NCBI RefSeq assembly: GCF_049445995.1
Contig: NZ_JBMSDZ010000014.1
Coordinates: forward strand, 1-64,000
DNA: 64,000 bases
Origin: Dyella_A sp049445995
GTDB lineage: Bacteria; Pseudomonadota; Gammaproteobacteria; Xanthomonadales; Rhodanobacteraceae
Reading direction: 5' to 3'
Below, one piece after another: positions 10,223 through 18,798 of this stretch. The notes under the pieces were generated by a model, which made no database searches, had not been told where the DNA came from, and saw only the letters and a program-made list of their open reading frames with translations. Numbering within the stretch: position 1 is the stretch's first letter; each line of letters starts with the position of its first letter. A program made the position numbers and the translations under genes.

Positions 10223-10313
10223 GCGATCTACCGAGAACGACAAGGGCCCCATGGTACACTCCACGCCCGCTGCCACCGGGGGGAGGCAATGATCTTGGGG
10301 TACGGAAACGAGC

Positions 10314-10583
10314 ATGGCAGAGCAGACCGCCGCAGAACACGAACTGGCCACCCTGGTCATCGAAAGCCTCCATCTGGAGGCCGTTACCCCCGGGCAGATC
10401 GATCCGGACGCGCCACTGTTCGGCGGCGAGCTGGGGCTCGATTCGATCGACGCGCTGGAGATCTCGCTGGCGGTTTCCAGGCGCTACGGTTTCCAGCTGC
10501 GCTCGGACAATCCGGACAACCGGCGGATCTTCTCCAGCCTGCGCACGCTGTCCGAACACATCGAGCAGCATCGCGCGGGCTGA
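10314..10583 (+). CDS. Acyl carrier protein of the aryl-polyene/xanthomonadin pathway
   Basis: An 89-residue carrier protein. The phosphopantetheine site is GLDSIDALEI with Ser at about residue 44. It starts the plus-strand block, divergent from the xanB2-like gene, and the context makes it the carrier on which the aryl-polyene chain is built. Two ACPs are usual in such clusters; only one is seen here. Confidence 0.88.
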   Translation: MAEQTAAEHELATLVIESLHLEAVTPGQIDPDAPLFGGELGLDSIDALEISLAVSRRYGFQLRSDNPDNRRIFSSLRTLSEHIEQHRAG

Positions 10584-10650
10584 GTCCGCCGCGCGGGCTG
10601 CGTCAAGCCATCGCTGCCGCGGCGGCTTTCCTTTCCGAGGGCCCACGTCG

Positions 10651-11340
10651 ATGAATGAGCGTGCGATGCCTGCCCGCGCGTTTCCGCTGCGACGCGCCAC
10701 GCTCGCCCTGCTGCCACTGTATCCGGCGCTGGCGATCGGCGGCGCGCTGACGCATCGCGCCGCGCTCTCGCTGGCCGCCCTGCTCCTGCTGGTCACGCTG
10801 TGGCTGCTGCCGCGCCTGCTCGCCGGTAGCGTGCGCCCGTGGATCGGCTGGGGTACGGCCGTGTTGCTCGCGTGCGCCAGCGCCTGGCTCGGCCTGGCCG
10901 ATCGCCTGCTCGATGCCGTGCCGCCGGGCATTCTCGCCGGCCTCGCGCTGTGGTTCGGCGCCACGCTGCGCGCGGGGCGCGAGCCGCGGGTGGCGCGGTT
11001 CATCCGCGTGCTGGAAGGCGAGGCGCAGCTGGCCCGGCCCGGCGTCGCCCGCTATGCGCGCGGCGTCACCGTGTTCTGGACCGTCCTGCTCGCGCTGCAG
11101 GCGCTGATCCTTGCCGCGCTGTGGCTGCGCGGCCTGTTCGATGCCACCGACTTGCCGCGCTGGGCGCTGGCCTACCAGCATGTGGGCGGCTATCTGCTGA
11201 TCCCGCTCGCGTTCACCCTGGAATACGCCTTCCGCCGCTGGCACCTGCGGCACGTCCAGCATCCCGGGCTGCACGCCCAGGCGCTGCAGATGATGCGGCA
11301 CTGGCCGCAACTGCTGCACGACACGCACCGCCACCGATGA
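10651..11340 (+). CDS. Aryl-polyene cluster integral membrane protein
   Basis: A 229-residue protein with about five to six hydrophobic helices (ALLLLVTLWLLPRLL, FWTVLLALQALILAALWL) and a basic C-terminus with RRWHLRHV. Membrane proteins of this size (COG4648 type) are standard members of xanthomonadin/aryl-polyene clusters; their reaction is not known. An ATGA overlap couples it to the next gene. Assignment is mostly by position. Confidence 0.65.
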   Translation: MNERAMPARAFPLRRATLALLPLYPALAIGGALTHRAALSLAALLLLVTLWLLPRLLAGSVRPWIGWGTAVLLACASAWLGLADRLLDAVPPGILAGLALWFGATLRAGREPRVARFIRVLEGEAQLARPGVARYARGVTVFWTVLLALQALILAALWLRGLFDATDLPRWALAYQHVGGYLLIPLAFTLEYAFRRWHLRHVQHPGLHAQALQMMRHWPQLLHDTHRHR

Positions 11341-11639
11341 CTGCCGCTGCCTGCCACGCGACGTTTGCCGTCGCGCTGACGCATCCCGCGCTGCCGGGGC
11401 ATTTCCCCGGGCAGCCGCTGGTGCCCGGCGTGGTGATGCTGGAGCAGGTGGCGATGGCGCTGCGCGCGTGGCGCGACGAGCGCATGGCCGGCGTGGCCGA
11501 AGCCAAGTTCGTGGCGCCGCTGCTGCCGGGCGAAACGGCCGATCTCACGCTGAGCGAGGCGGGCAGCCGCGTGCGCTTCGAGATCCGGCGCGGCGGCGAA
11601 CTGCTGGCGCGCGGCGTGGTGGAAGGAGCGCGCACATGA
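11337..11639 (+). CDS. Hotdog-fold 3-hydroxyacyl-ACP dehydratase, ApeI-like
   Basis: A 100-residue FabA/FabZ-type hotdog protein with the motif HPALPGHFPGQPLVPGVVML (catalytic His in GHFPG). The start at 11337 overlaps the previous stop (ATGA) and its own stop overlaps the following start (ATGA at 11636), so translation is coupled on both sides. It would dehydrate the 3-hydroxy intermediate during polyene extension. Confidence 0.85.
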   Translation: MTAAACHATFAVALTHPALPGHFPGQPLVPGVVMLEQVAMALRAWRDERMAGVAEAKFVAPLLPGETADLTLSEAGSRVRFEIRRGGELLARGVVEGART

Positions 11640-12598
11640 CCGCGCGCTGGCAGAGTCGGCCCGAGGGGGGCGGACGCTTCGCGCTGTGGCTGATCCGCTC
11701 CATCGCGCTGCTGTGCGGACGCCGCTTCGCGCGGCTGTTCCTGTATCCGATCACGGCCTACTTCTACGTGCGTCGCCGGCCCGAGCGGCAGGCCTCGCGG
11801 CAGTACCTGGGCCGCGTGCTCGGCCGTGCGCCGACCCGGCGCGAGGTGTTCCGCCACCTGCACTGCTTCGCCGCGATCACCATGGACCGCGTCTACCTGC
11901 TCGCCGACGGCGACCGCGCATTCGAGATCGAGACGCAGGGCCTGCACCTGCTCGACGCGCAGATCGCGCTGGGCCGCGGCGTGCTGCTGCTCGGCTCGCA
12001 TCACGGCAGCTTCGAGGCGCTCAGGGCGATCGGCGCGCGCCGTCCCGAGGTGCCGTTGCGCGTGGTGCTGGACAAGCAGAAGACGCCGGCGATGACCGAG
12101 CTGCTCGAAGCGCTGGCCCCGGAAGTGGGCGCCAGCGTGATCGACGCCTCGCAGGACGGCACCTCGATCACGCTGGCGCTGGCCGAAGCCTGTCAGCGCG
12201 GCGCGCTGGTGGCGCTGCTGGCCGATCGCGGCCGCGACCGCGAAACCCTGCGCCACGCACCGTTCCTGGGCCGGCCGGCGCCGTTCCCGGTGGGGCCGTG
12301 GCTGCTGGCGCACGCGCTGCAGGTGCCGGTGATGCTGTGCTTCGGCCTGTACCTGGGCGGCAAGCGCTACCGGCTGGTATTCGAGCCGGTGGCCGAGCGC
12401 GTGGTGATCCCGCGCAACCAGCGCGGCCCGGCGCTGGACGCGCTCATCGCCCATTACGCCGCGCGGCTCGACCATTACGCCCGCCTTGCCCCCTACAACT
12501 GGTTCAACTTCTATGATTTCTGGCAGCAAGATCAGCGTGCTCCTGCTGGCGGCGTGGCTGGTGAGCCTGCCGACGTGGGCCAGCACGCCAGCGCCTGA
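11636..12598 (+). CDS. LpxL/HtrB-family acyltransferase of the aryl-polyene cluster
   Basis: A 320-residue membrane-anchored acyltransferase. The GSHHGSFEALRAI segment carries the H-x4-E-type catalytic motif, and DRGRDRETLRHAPFLGRPAPFPVG resembles the substrate region of lauroyl transferases. In aryl-polyene systems these enzymes attach the chain to its lipid or sugar anchor. The frame continues 86 nt into the next gene, so the last approximately 28 residues (from about YDFWQQD) overlap the LolA-like start. Confidence 0.82.
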   Translation: MTARWQSRPEGGGRFALWLIRSIALLCGRRFARLFLYPITAYFYVRRRPERQASRQYLGRVLGRAPTRREVFRHLHCFAAITMDRVYLLADGDRAFEIETQGLHLLDAQIALGRGVLLLGSHHGSFEALRAIGARRPEVPLRVVLDKQKTPAMTELLEALAPEVGASVIDASQDGTSITLALAEACQRGALVALLADRGRDRETLRHAPFLGRPAPFPVGPWLLAHALQVPVMLCFGLYLGGKRYRLVFEPVAERVVIPRNQRGPALDALIAHYAARLDHYARLAPYNWFNFYDFWQQDQRAPAGGVAGEPADVGQHASA

Positions 12599-13163
12599 CG
12601 CGCAGGCGCTGATCGCCTCGCTGGGGCGGCCTGCGCCCGCGCGTACCGCGTTCGCCGAGGCGCGCTTCATGAAGCTGCTCGATCGCCCGCTGGTGGTGTC
12701 CGGCGAACTGGCCTGGCTCGGCGGCGACCGGCTGCAGCGCACCGTCACCGCGCCGCGCGCGGAGCGCTTCACGATCGCCGACGGTGAGGTCACGCAGGAG
12801 CGTACCGGTCGTCCGGCGCGGCACTTCTCGCTCAGGCACGCGCCGCAGCTGCAGGGCCTGCTCGACAGCTTCACCGCCCTGCTGAGCGGCGATTCCGCAC
12901 GGCTGGCCGAGGCGTTCCGGATCGAGCGCAGCGGCAGCGACGCCACGCACTGGACGCTCACCCTCACGCCGCGCGACGCACGCGTGGCCAGCAAGGTGAC
13001 CAGCATCCGCATCGACGGCCAGGCCGACGAGCCGCGCTGCATGGTGATGCAGGAGTCCGACGGCGACGTGGCGATCGACTTGCTCGGCCCGCTGGCGGCG
13101 AAGATGCCCGCGGCACCCACCCGCGCCGCGCTCGCGGCACTGTGCCAGCAGCCCGCGCCTTGA
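12513..13163 (+). CDS. LolA-like outer-membrane lipid carrier of the aryl-polyene cluster
   Basis: A 216-residue exported protein: signal peptide MISGSKISVLLLAAWLVSL ending at about TWAST, then a LolA-like beta domain (GELAWLGGDRLQRTVTAPRAERFTI). LolA-like periplasmic carriers accompany the MMPL exporters in these clusters and probably carry the lipid-linked pigment to the outer membrane. The ATG at 12513 gives the signal peptide; a frame from 12486 adds a non-signal extension. Confidence 0.75.
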   Translation: MISGSKISVLLLAAWLVSLPTWASTPAPDAQALIASLGRPAPARTAFAEARFMKLLDRPLVVSGELAWLGGDRLQRTVTAPRAERFTIADGEVTQERTGRPARHFSLRHAPQLQGLLDSFTALLSGDSARLAEAFRIERSGSDATHWTLTLTPRDARVASKVTSIRIDGQADEPRCMVMQESDGDVAIDLLGPLAAKMPAAPTRAALAALCQQPAP

Positions 13164-15544
13164 GCGGTGCGCCGCAGGGCATGCGGCCGGGCGCACGGCT
13201 TGCGTTGCTGGCGGCCTGGCTGCTGGCGCTGGGCGGGCTCGGCGCGCTGGTGGCGCACCGGCTGCAGATCAGCACCGACCTGCGCAGCTTCATGCCCGCC
13301 CCCACCACGCCCGAGCAGCGCCTGCTGATGGAGCAGGTGGGCGATGGCCCCGGCTCGCGGCTGCTGCTGTTGGCGATCGAGGCGCGCTGCCATGCACACG
13401 TCGACGCCGCGGCGTGCACCACGCCGGCGCAGCGCGACGCCACGCTGGCCGCGCTCAGCCAGGGACTGGCCGCTGCGCTCAAGGGTGACGCACGCTACAG
13501 CCAGGTGCTCAACGGCAGCTTCGATCCCGGCGCGCTCGATCCGGCGCTGCTGCCGTATCGCTACCTGCTGTCGCCCACACTGGACTCCCAGCCGCTGGAC
13601 GAGGCCTATCTGGCCGACCAGCTCGACCAGCGGCTGGACGATCTGTCCTCGCCGGCCGCGGTGCTGCTGAAGGATCTGCTGCCGCGCGATCCCACGCTGG
13701 AAGTGCTCAAGTTGGCGCAGCGCTGGTCGCCGCCCAAATCCCCCGAGACGCGCGACGGCGTGTGGTTCTCGCCGCAGCACGAGGCGCTGCTGCTGGTGCA
13801 GACCCAGGCGGCCGGCTTCGACCCGGACGCGCAGCGGCAGGCCATCGACGGCATCCGCGCGGCCTTCGCGCGCCTGCCGCAGCACGAGGCGGCCACCCTC
13901 ACGCCGAGCGGCCCGGGCTACTTCAGCGTGGTGGTGAACGCGGCCACCCGCGCGCAGGCGGACTGGATCGGGCGCATCTCCACCGTGGGCTTCGTCGCGC
14001 TGCTGCTGCTGGCCTACCGCAGCGTGCGTTCGCTGCTGCTCGGCGCGCTGCCGGTGGTCAGCGCCGCGCTGGCCGGCATGGCCGCGCTGGTGCTGGTGTA
14101 CCCGCAGGTGCACGGCATCACGCTGGCGTTCGGCTTCACCCTGCTGGGCGTGGCGCAGGAGTATCCGATCCGCCTGCTCAGTCACCGCCGCGCCGGCGAG
14201 GACGCGCTGGCCAGCGCGCGCCAGCTGTGGCCGCTGCTGCTCACCGCGATCGCCTCGGCCTGCATCGCCTACCTCGCCTTCTACGCCTCGGGCGTGGACG
14301 GCCTGAAGCAGCTGGCGGTGTTCACCATCACCGGCCTGCTGGTGGCCGGTTTCAGCACCCGCTACCTGCTGCCGTACCTGCTGCCCGCGCAGGTGCGCGA
14401 CGTGGCCGGCATGCCGTGGCTGGTGAAGGCGCGGCACCTGGTCGACCGCCTGCCGCGGCCGCGCTGGGTGCCGCTGCTCGTAGCGGCGGCCACCGTGCTG
14501 ATGCTCGCCTGCGCGCCCGGCCCGTTCTGGCAGAACAATCTCGCCGCGCTCACCCCGCTGCCCGCCGACCTGCTGCTGCGCGACGCCCGCCTGCGCGAGG
14601 CGCTGGGCGCGCCGGACGTGCGCTACCTGCTGCTGATCCAGGCGCCCACCGAGCAGGGCGTGCTCGAAACGTCCGAGCGGCTGGAGCCGGCGATCGAGGC
14701 GCTGGTGGCGCGCCATGCGGTCGATGCGATCGAGCTGCCCTCGAAATACCTGCCCAGCGAGGCGACCCAGCGCGCACGCCAGGCGCGGCTGCCCGATCGC
14801 GCCACGCTGCAGGGGTCGCTGGCGCAGGCGGTCAGCGGTTTGCCGTTCCGCCAGGATCTGTTCGCCCCGTTCGTGGACGACGTGGAAACCGCCCGCAGCG
14901 CGCCGCTGCTCACGCCGGAGCGCTATGCGCAGAGCCCCCTGGGCCAGCGGCTGACGGCGATGCTGATGCATCGCGGCGACCACTGGCTGGGCCTGGGTAC
15001 GGTCAGCGGCGTGCACGACGTGGCCGCGATTCAGGCGATGGCCGCGGCGCAGGGCGGCGGCGTGCGTCTGCTGGACATGAAGGGCGCGGCCGAATCGCTG
15101 GTGGCGGCGTATCGCGTGCGCATCCTCAAGGCGCTGGGCGTGGCCACGCTGCTGCTGGTGCTCACCATCACGCTGTCGCTGCGCAGCGTGCGGCGCGCCT
15201 GGCACGTGCTGGCACCGATGACCCTGGCCACCTTCCTGGTGCTGGCGGTCGAGCGGCTGATGGGCATCGAGATCTCGCTGTTCCATCTGGTCGCGCTGAT
15301 CCTCGCTGGCGGCCTTGGCCTGCATTACGCGCTGTTCTTCGAGCGCGAGACCGGCGACCCGGCCGAGCAGCGCCGTACCCTGCACGCCACGCTGGTGTGC
15401 GTGGCGTCCGCGCTGCTGGTGTTCGGCATGCTGGCCTGGGCGAGCATCCCGGTGCTGCGCGCGATCGGGCTCACCGTGAGCCTGGGCGTGGCCTTCCACT
15501 TCTGCCTTTCGATCCTGATGGCACCGCATGCTCGACAGGACTGA
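13142..15544 (+). CDS. MMPL/RND-family exporter of the aryl-polyene cluster
   Basis: 800 residues from GTG 13142 (overlapping the previous gene by 22 nt) or 787 from ATG 13181. It has the two-fold RND architecture: a helix near the N-terminus (ALLAAWLLALGGLGALVAH), a periplasmic loop, a six-helix bundle (about residues 270-450), a second loop and a second bundle (about 660-795). These proteins move the aryl-polyene lipid across the inner membrane. It overlaps the next gene by 17 nt. Confidence 0.88.
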   Translation: MPAARALSGAPQGMRPGARLALLAAWLLALGGLGALVAHRLQISTDLRSFMPAPTTPEQRLLMEQVGDGPGSRLLLLAIEARCHAHVDAAACTTPAQRDATLAALSQGLAAALKGDARYSQVLNGSFDPGALDPALLPYRYLLSPTLDSQPLDEAYLADQLDQRLDDLSSPAAVLLKDLLPRDPTLEVLKLAQRWSPPKSPETRDGVWFSPQHEALLLVQTQAAGFDPDAQRQAIDGIRAAFARLPQHEAATLTPSGPGYFSVVVNAATRAQADWIGRISTVGFVALLLLAYRSVRSLLLGALPVVSAALAGMAALVLVYPQVHGITLAFGFTLLGVAQEYPIRLLSHRRAGEDALASARQLWPLLLTAIASACIAYLAFYASGVDGLKQLAVFTITGLLVAGFSTRYLLPYLLPAQVRDVAGMPWLVKARHLVDRLPRPRWVPLLVAAATVLMLACAPGPFWQNNLAALTPLPADLLLRDARLREALGAPDVRYLLLIQAPTEQGVLETSERLEPAIEALVARHAVDAIELPSKYLPSEATQRARQARLPDRATLQGSLAQAVSGLPFRQDLFAPFVDDVETARSAPLLTPERYAQSPLGQRLTAMLMHRGDHWLGLGTVSGVHDVAAIQAMAAAQGGGVRLLDMKGAAESLVAAYRVRILKALGVATLLLVLTITLSLRSVRRAWHVLAPMTLATFLVLAVERLMGIEISLFHLVALILAGGLGLHYALFFERETGDPAEQRRTLHATLVCVASALLVFGMLAWASIPVLRAIGLTVSLGVAFHFCLSILMAPHARQD

Positions 15545-15977
15545 GTTCGCCCCGCTGATTCCCCACGCCGGCAGCATGTGCCTGCTCGACGCCGTGCTGA
15601 CCTGGGACGCCACCACCATCCATGCGGTGAGCGAAAGCCACGCACGTGCCGAGCACCCGCTGCGCGGTGCCGGCGGCGGCCTGCACGCCGTGCACCTGGC
15701 CGAATACGGTGCGCAGGCGATGGCCGTGCACGGCGCGCTGCGCGATCGGGCCCAGGGCGCAACGGCGGTGAAACCGGGGCGCCTGGTGAGCCTGCGCGGG
15801 GTGCGGCTGGCGGTCGAATACGTGGCCGCATCGGGTGGACGTCTGGACGTCCATGCCGAATGCCTGTATGCCGACGATGCCGGTGCGCAATACGCCTTCC
15901 GCGTCGAGCAGGCCGGCCGCCTGTTGGCCAGCGGCCGCGCCGCCGTGATCCACCCTTCGGAGCCCAGCCATGACTGA
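15528..15977 (+). CDS. Hotdog-fold dehydratase, ApeP-like
   Basis: A 149-residue protein starting MLDRTEFAPLIPHAGSMCLL. The PHAGSMCLLD motif is that of the ApeP/XanE-type 3-hydroxyacyl-ACP dehydratases. With the second dehydratase at 11337 and the reductase that follows, it supplies the dehydration steps needed to leave conjugated double bonds in the chain. It overlaps genes on both sides (17 nt and 8 nt). Confidence 0.82.
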   Translation: MLDRTEFAPLIPHAGSMCLLDAVLTWDATTIHAVSESHARAEHPLRGAGGGLHAVHLAEYGAQAMAVHGALRDRAQGATAVKPGRLVSLRGVRLAVEYVAASGGRLDVHAECLYADDAGAQYAFRVEQAGRLLASGRAAVIHPSEPSHD

Positions 15978-16707
15978 TGCCCAGCCTTCCCGTCGCGCCC
16001 TCGTCACCGGCGGCAGCGGCGACCTCGGCGGCGCGATCTGCCGCGCGCTGGCCGCGTCCGGCTACCACGTGATCGTGCACGCCAACCGTGGCCTCGAACG
16101 CGCCGAGGCGGTGGCTGCCGCGATTCACCAGGCGGGTGGCCGCGCGCAGGCGCTGGCGTTCGATGTCGCCGACGCGGCGGCCACGCGCGCGGCGCTGGAC
16201 TCGCTCCTGGCCGACGGTGCGATCCACGCGGTGGTCAACAACGCCGGCGTGCACGAGGACATGCCGATGGCCGGCATGACCGACGCCGCCTGGCACCGCG
16301 TGATCGACGTGTCGCTGCACGGCTTCTTCCACGTCACCCAGCCGCTGCTGCTGCCGATGGCGCGCGCGCGCTTCGGCCGCGTGGTGTCGATCAGCTCGGT
16401 GGCGGCGGTGGTCGGCAACCGCGGGCAGACCAACTACGCGGCGGCCAAGGCCGCGCTGCACGGCGCCAGCAAGTCGCTGGCGCGCGAGATGGCCTCGCGC
16501 GGCATCACCGCCAACGTGGTGGCGCCGGGCATCATCGAAGGCAGGATGACCGGCGAGGAGTTCCCGCCCGGGCGCATCCGCGAGATGGTGCCCGCGCAGC
16601 GCGCCGGCACGCCGCAGGAAGTGGCTGCGCTGGTTGCCTTCCTGTGTTCGGACGCCGCCGGCTACATCAACGGCCAGGTGATCGGCGTCAACGGCGGCAT
16701 GGGCTGA
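15970..16707 (+). CDS. 3-oxoacyl-ACP reductase, FabG-like
   Basis: A 245-residue short-chain dehydrogenase. NADPH motif TGGSGDLGGAI, NNAG motif, catalytic Ser in ISSVAAV, YAAAK motif in TNYAAAKAALHG, and the C-terminal GQVIGVNGGMG. The context makes it the beta-keto reductase of the aryl-polyene pathway (ApeQ-like). It is the last intact gene of the block: no ketosynthase or chain-length factor follows, and a MITE-like repeat begins at the next base after the stop. Confidence 0.9.
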   Translation: MTDAQPSRRALVTGGSGDLGGAICRALAASGYHVIVHANRGLERAEAVAAAIHQAGGRAQALAFDVADAAATRAALDSLLADGAIHAVVNNAGVHEDMPMAGMTDAAWHRVIDVSLHGFFHVTQPLLLPMARARFGRVVSISSVAAVVGNRGQTNYAAAKAALHGASKSLAREMASRGITANVVAPGIIEGRMTGEEFPPGRIREMVPAQRAGTPQEVAALVAFLCSDAAGYINGQVIGVNGGMG

Positions 16708-16818
16708 GAGGCTGAGAAAAAATCGCCCGCCTACTGCGACCGCCGCCAAACGCCCGTGCCGGCGGTCACGAACGCCTGGCGGCGCTCTCGCTACGGCGGT
16801 CGAATTTTTCTCAGCCTC
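16708..16818. mobile_element. MITE-like palindromic element, copy 1 (111 bp)
   Basis: The ends are inverted repeats (GAGGCTGAGAAAAAATCG at the left; the complement of GAGGCTGAGAAAAATTCG at the right), and most of the element is an imperfect palindrome about 50 nt per arm. A second copy with the same ends and nearly identical interior is at 45741-45918. No coding capacity. Its hairpin with a T-run could also terminate transcription after the aryl-polyene block. It could be a MITE or a large REP-type element. Confidence 0.8.
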
Positions 16819-17001
16819 TGAGTCGCCTGCGCGGCTCCGCCGGAGCGAACGGCCGTATCGAGCTGGCGCGCTCAGGCGGCGCGAAACAGTGTCGGCGGCT
16901 GGCGTGGCCGGCCAGATCGCCCATCGTCTCGCGCATCGCTTCGCCGGCGTCGCCGCTGGCACGCGCCACGATGGTGGCGGCCAAGCCCCGCATCATCGAC
17001 G

Positions 17002-17159
17002 GGCCTGCAGGCGATCCGCCGGCACTGGCCGGAGGTCTACGACGAGGCAGGGCTGGGCGAGGCGCAGCGCCGTCGCTGTGGGGGCGACAGTTGCTCAACA
17101 CGTTCGCGCTGCAGGCCTGGTACAGACCCGCATCCTGGGCGAAAAGCTCCTCGCCCTGA
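17002..17159 (+). pseudogene. Decayed gene fragment, possibly a HipA C-terminus
   Basis: The first frame reads GLQAIRRHWPEVYDEAGLGE and, after a one-base frame change at about 17079, the next reads LWGRQLLNTFALQAW. The combined peptide looks like the C-terminal tail of HipA-type kinase toxins, recognised only from memory. The rest of 16819-17256 shows no supportable gene, and this 438-bp stretch appears to be decayed DNA. Confidence 0.3.
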
Positions 17160-17256
17160 ATCCGTTTGCCGCAGGTCGCTTATCCGACGCTGCCCTCACC
17201 TGTCTACGCAAGCTGGTGATGCAAATAACCCCTCTCTGTGTCACTCGAAACGGCGC

Positions 17257-18309
17257 TCAGTCCGTGGGCGCATCCACCACCGACCACGCCACGCTGCCGC
17301 CGGCGCGCAGCGGCACGCACACGCTGTCGCCCAGCGGCACGGTGGCGGGCACGGTCCAGGGGCGGCGTTCCAGCACCAGGCGTTCGGTGTTGCGCGGCAG
17401 GCGGTAGAAGTCCGGGCCGTGGAAGCTGGCGAAGCTCTCCAGGTTTTCCAGCTTGCCGGCCTCGTCGAAGGCTTCGGCGTACAGCTCGATCGCGGCGTGC
17501 GCGGTGAAGATGCCGGCGCAGCCGCAGTCGGCCAGCTTGGCCGCGCGCGGGTGCGGCGCGCTGTCGGTGCCGAGGAAGAAGCGGCTGTCGCCGCCGGTCG
17601 CCGTGGCCAGCAGCGCCTGGCGATGCTGCTCGCGCTTGAGCACCGGCGCGCAGTAGTGGTGCGGGCGCACGCCACCGTCGAACAGCGCGTTACGGTTGAG
17701 CAGCAGGTGATGGACGGTGATGGTGGCGGCCACGTGGTTGTCCTGCGCCTGCACGAACTGCACGGCGTCGGCGGTGGTGATGTGCTCGAACACCACGCGC
17801 AGGTTCGGGAAGCGCGCACGCAGCGGCAGCATGTGGCGGTCGATGAAGGTCTTCTCGCGGTCGAACACGTCCACCGCCGGGTCGGTCACCTCGCCGTGCA
17901 CCAGCAGCGGCAGATCGGCCTGTTCCATCGCCTCCAGCACCGGATAGACGGTGGAAAGATCCGACACGCCGGCGTCCGAGTGGGTGGTGGCGCCCTGCGG
18001 ATAGAACTTCACCGCGTGCACCTGGCCGCTGGCCTTGGCCGCGACGATCTCCTCCGGCATGGTCTGGCGGGTGAGGTACAGCGTCATCAGCGGCTCGAAC
18101 GCCATGCCGGTGGGCAGCGCAGCGAGGATGCGCCCGCGGTAGGCCAGCGCCTGCGCCACGGTGGTCACCGGCGGCTTGAGGTTGGGCATCACGATGGCGC
18201 GGGCGAAGCGCCGCGCGGTGTGCCCGACCACCGAGGCCAGCGCCTCGCCGTCGCGCAGATGCAGGTGCCAGTCGTCGGGGCGGACGATGTCCAGTCGGTC
18301 CGTGCTCAT
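17257..18309 (-). CDS. pyrC: Dihydroorotase
   Basis: A 350-residue amidohydrolase of pyrimidine synthesis (carbamoyl-aspartate to dihydroorotate). Metal ligands are in the N-terminal PDDWHLHLRDG motif, the carboxylated lysine in VHAVKFYPQGATT, histidines in VHGEVTD and VFEHITT, and the catalytic Asp in FLGTDSAPHPRAAK. Length matches the class II E. coli-type enzyme. It stands alone and faces away from the galactonate operon. Confidence 0.97.
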   Translation of the reverse strand: MSTDRLDIVRPDDWHLHLRDGEALASVVGHTARRFARAIVMPNLKPPVTTVAQALAYRGRILAALPTGMAFEPLMTLYLTRQTMPEEIVAAKASGQVHAVKFYPQGATTHSDAGVSDLSTVYPVLEAMEQADLPLLVHGEVTDPAVDVFDREKTFIDRHMLPLRARFPNLRVVFEHITTADAVQFVQAQDNHVAATITVHHLLLNRNALFDGGVRPHHYCAPVLKREQHRQALLATATGGDSRFFLGTDSAPHPRAAKLADCGCAGIFTAHAAIELYAEAFDEAGKLENLESFASFHGPDFYRLPRNTERLVLERRPWTVPATVPLGDSVCVPLRAGGSVAWSVVDAPTD

Positions 18310-18798
18310 GGGCCGCTCCTCTGAAGATGGGGAATCAAAGACGCATAGTGTCCCGCGTCCGGCGGGAAAAGTCCGGTGCGGTCACGCACGCACGGGGTCG
18401 CTGCAGCACCGGGTCGGATTCGGGCCCGGTACTTCCTCCGCATTTCCGGCCCGGACCGCCGGCACTGCGCGGATCGTCCGATGGCGGGAGATCGGCGTCC
18501 GCGATCGGCCGTGGCCGTCCCGCAGCGACCGCGCGCGAGGCGTGCGCCGGGTATCGTGGCTGCGGCGTCCGGCTCTTGCAGTGCGCGCACCAGGGCTGTT
18601 TTGTGCGGCGCACCACGAGAGGTGCGTCGCACCGCGCGGGTCGTCATCGCGATGACGCTACCCATTCGCCCTGTTATAAGGTAAAAAGTATTACAAATAA
18701 ACGGCGCTGGCCGGGCCGGATGCCGCCGGGCCGAGGCAGCCGCTCCAACCAACCGCCGTCGTCCTTGCGGACGGCGGGCATCGACAAGGAGACAGCCA
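18310..18798 (+). promoter_or_regulatory. Intergenic region holding the probable galactonate operon promoter
   Basis: 489 bp between divergent pyrC and the GntR gene. The only conspicuously AT-rich stretch is 18672-18701 (TTATAAGGTAAAAAGTATTA then CAAATAA). It is an imperfect inverted repeat of the TTATAA..TTACAA kind and could hold the promoter and the binding site of the adjacent GntR-family regulator. A GGAGACAGCC site precedes the start at 18799. I see no gene in the remainder. Confidence 0.4.

Noticed and set aside
18310..18660. A gene in the pyrC-dgoR intergenic region
   Set aside because: Open frames exist on both strands but have no recognisable motif, no ribosome site and Arg/Ala-rich shadow-type composition.
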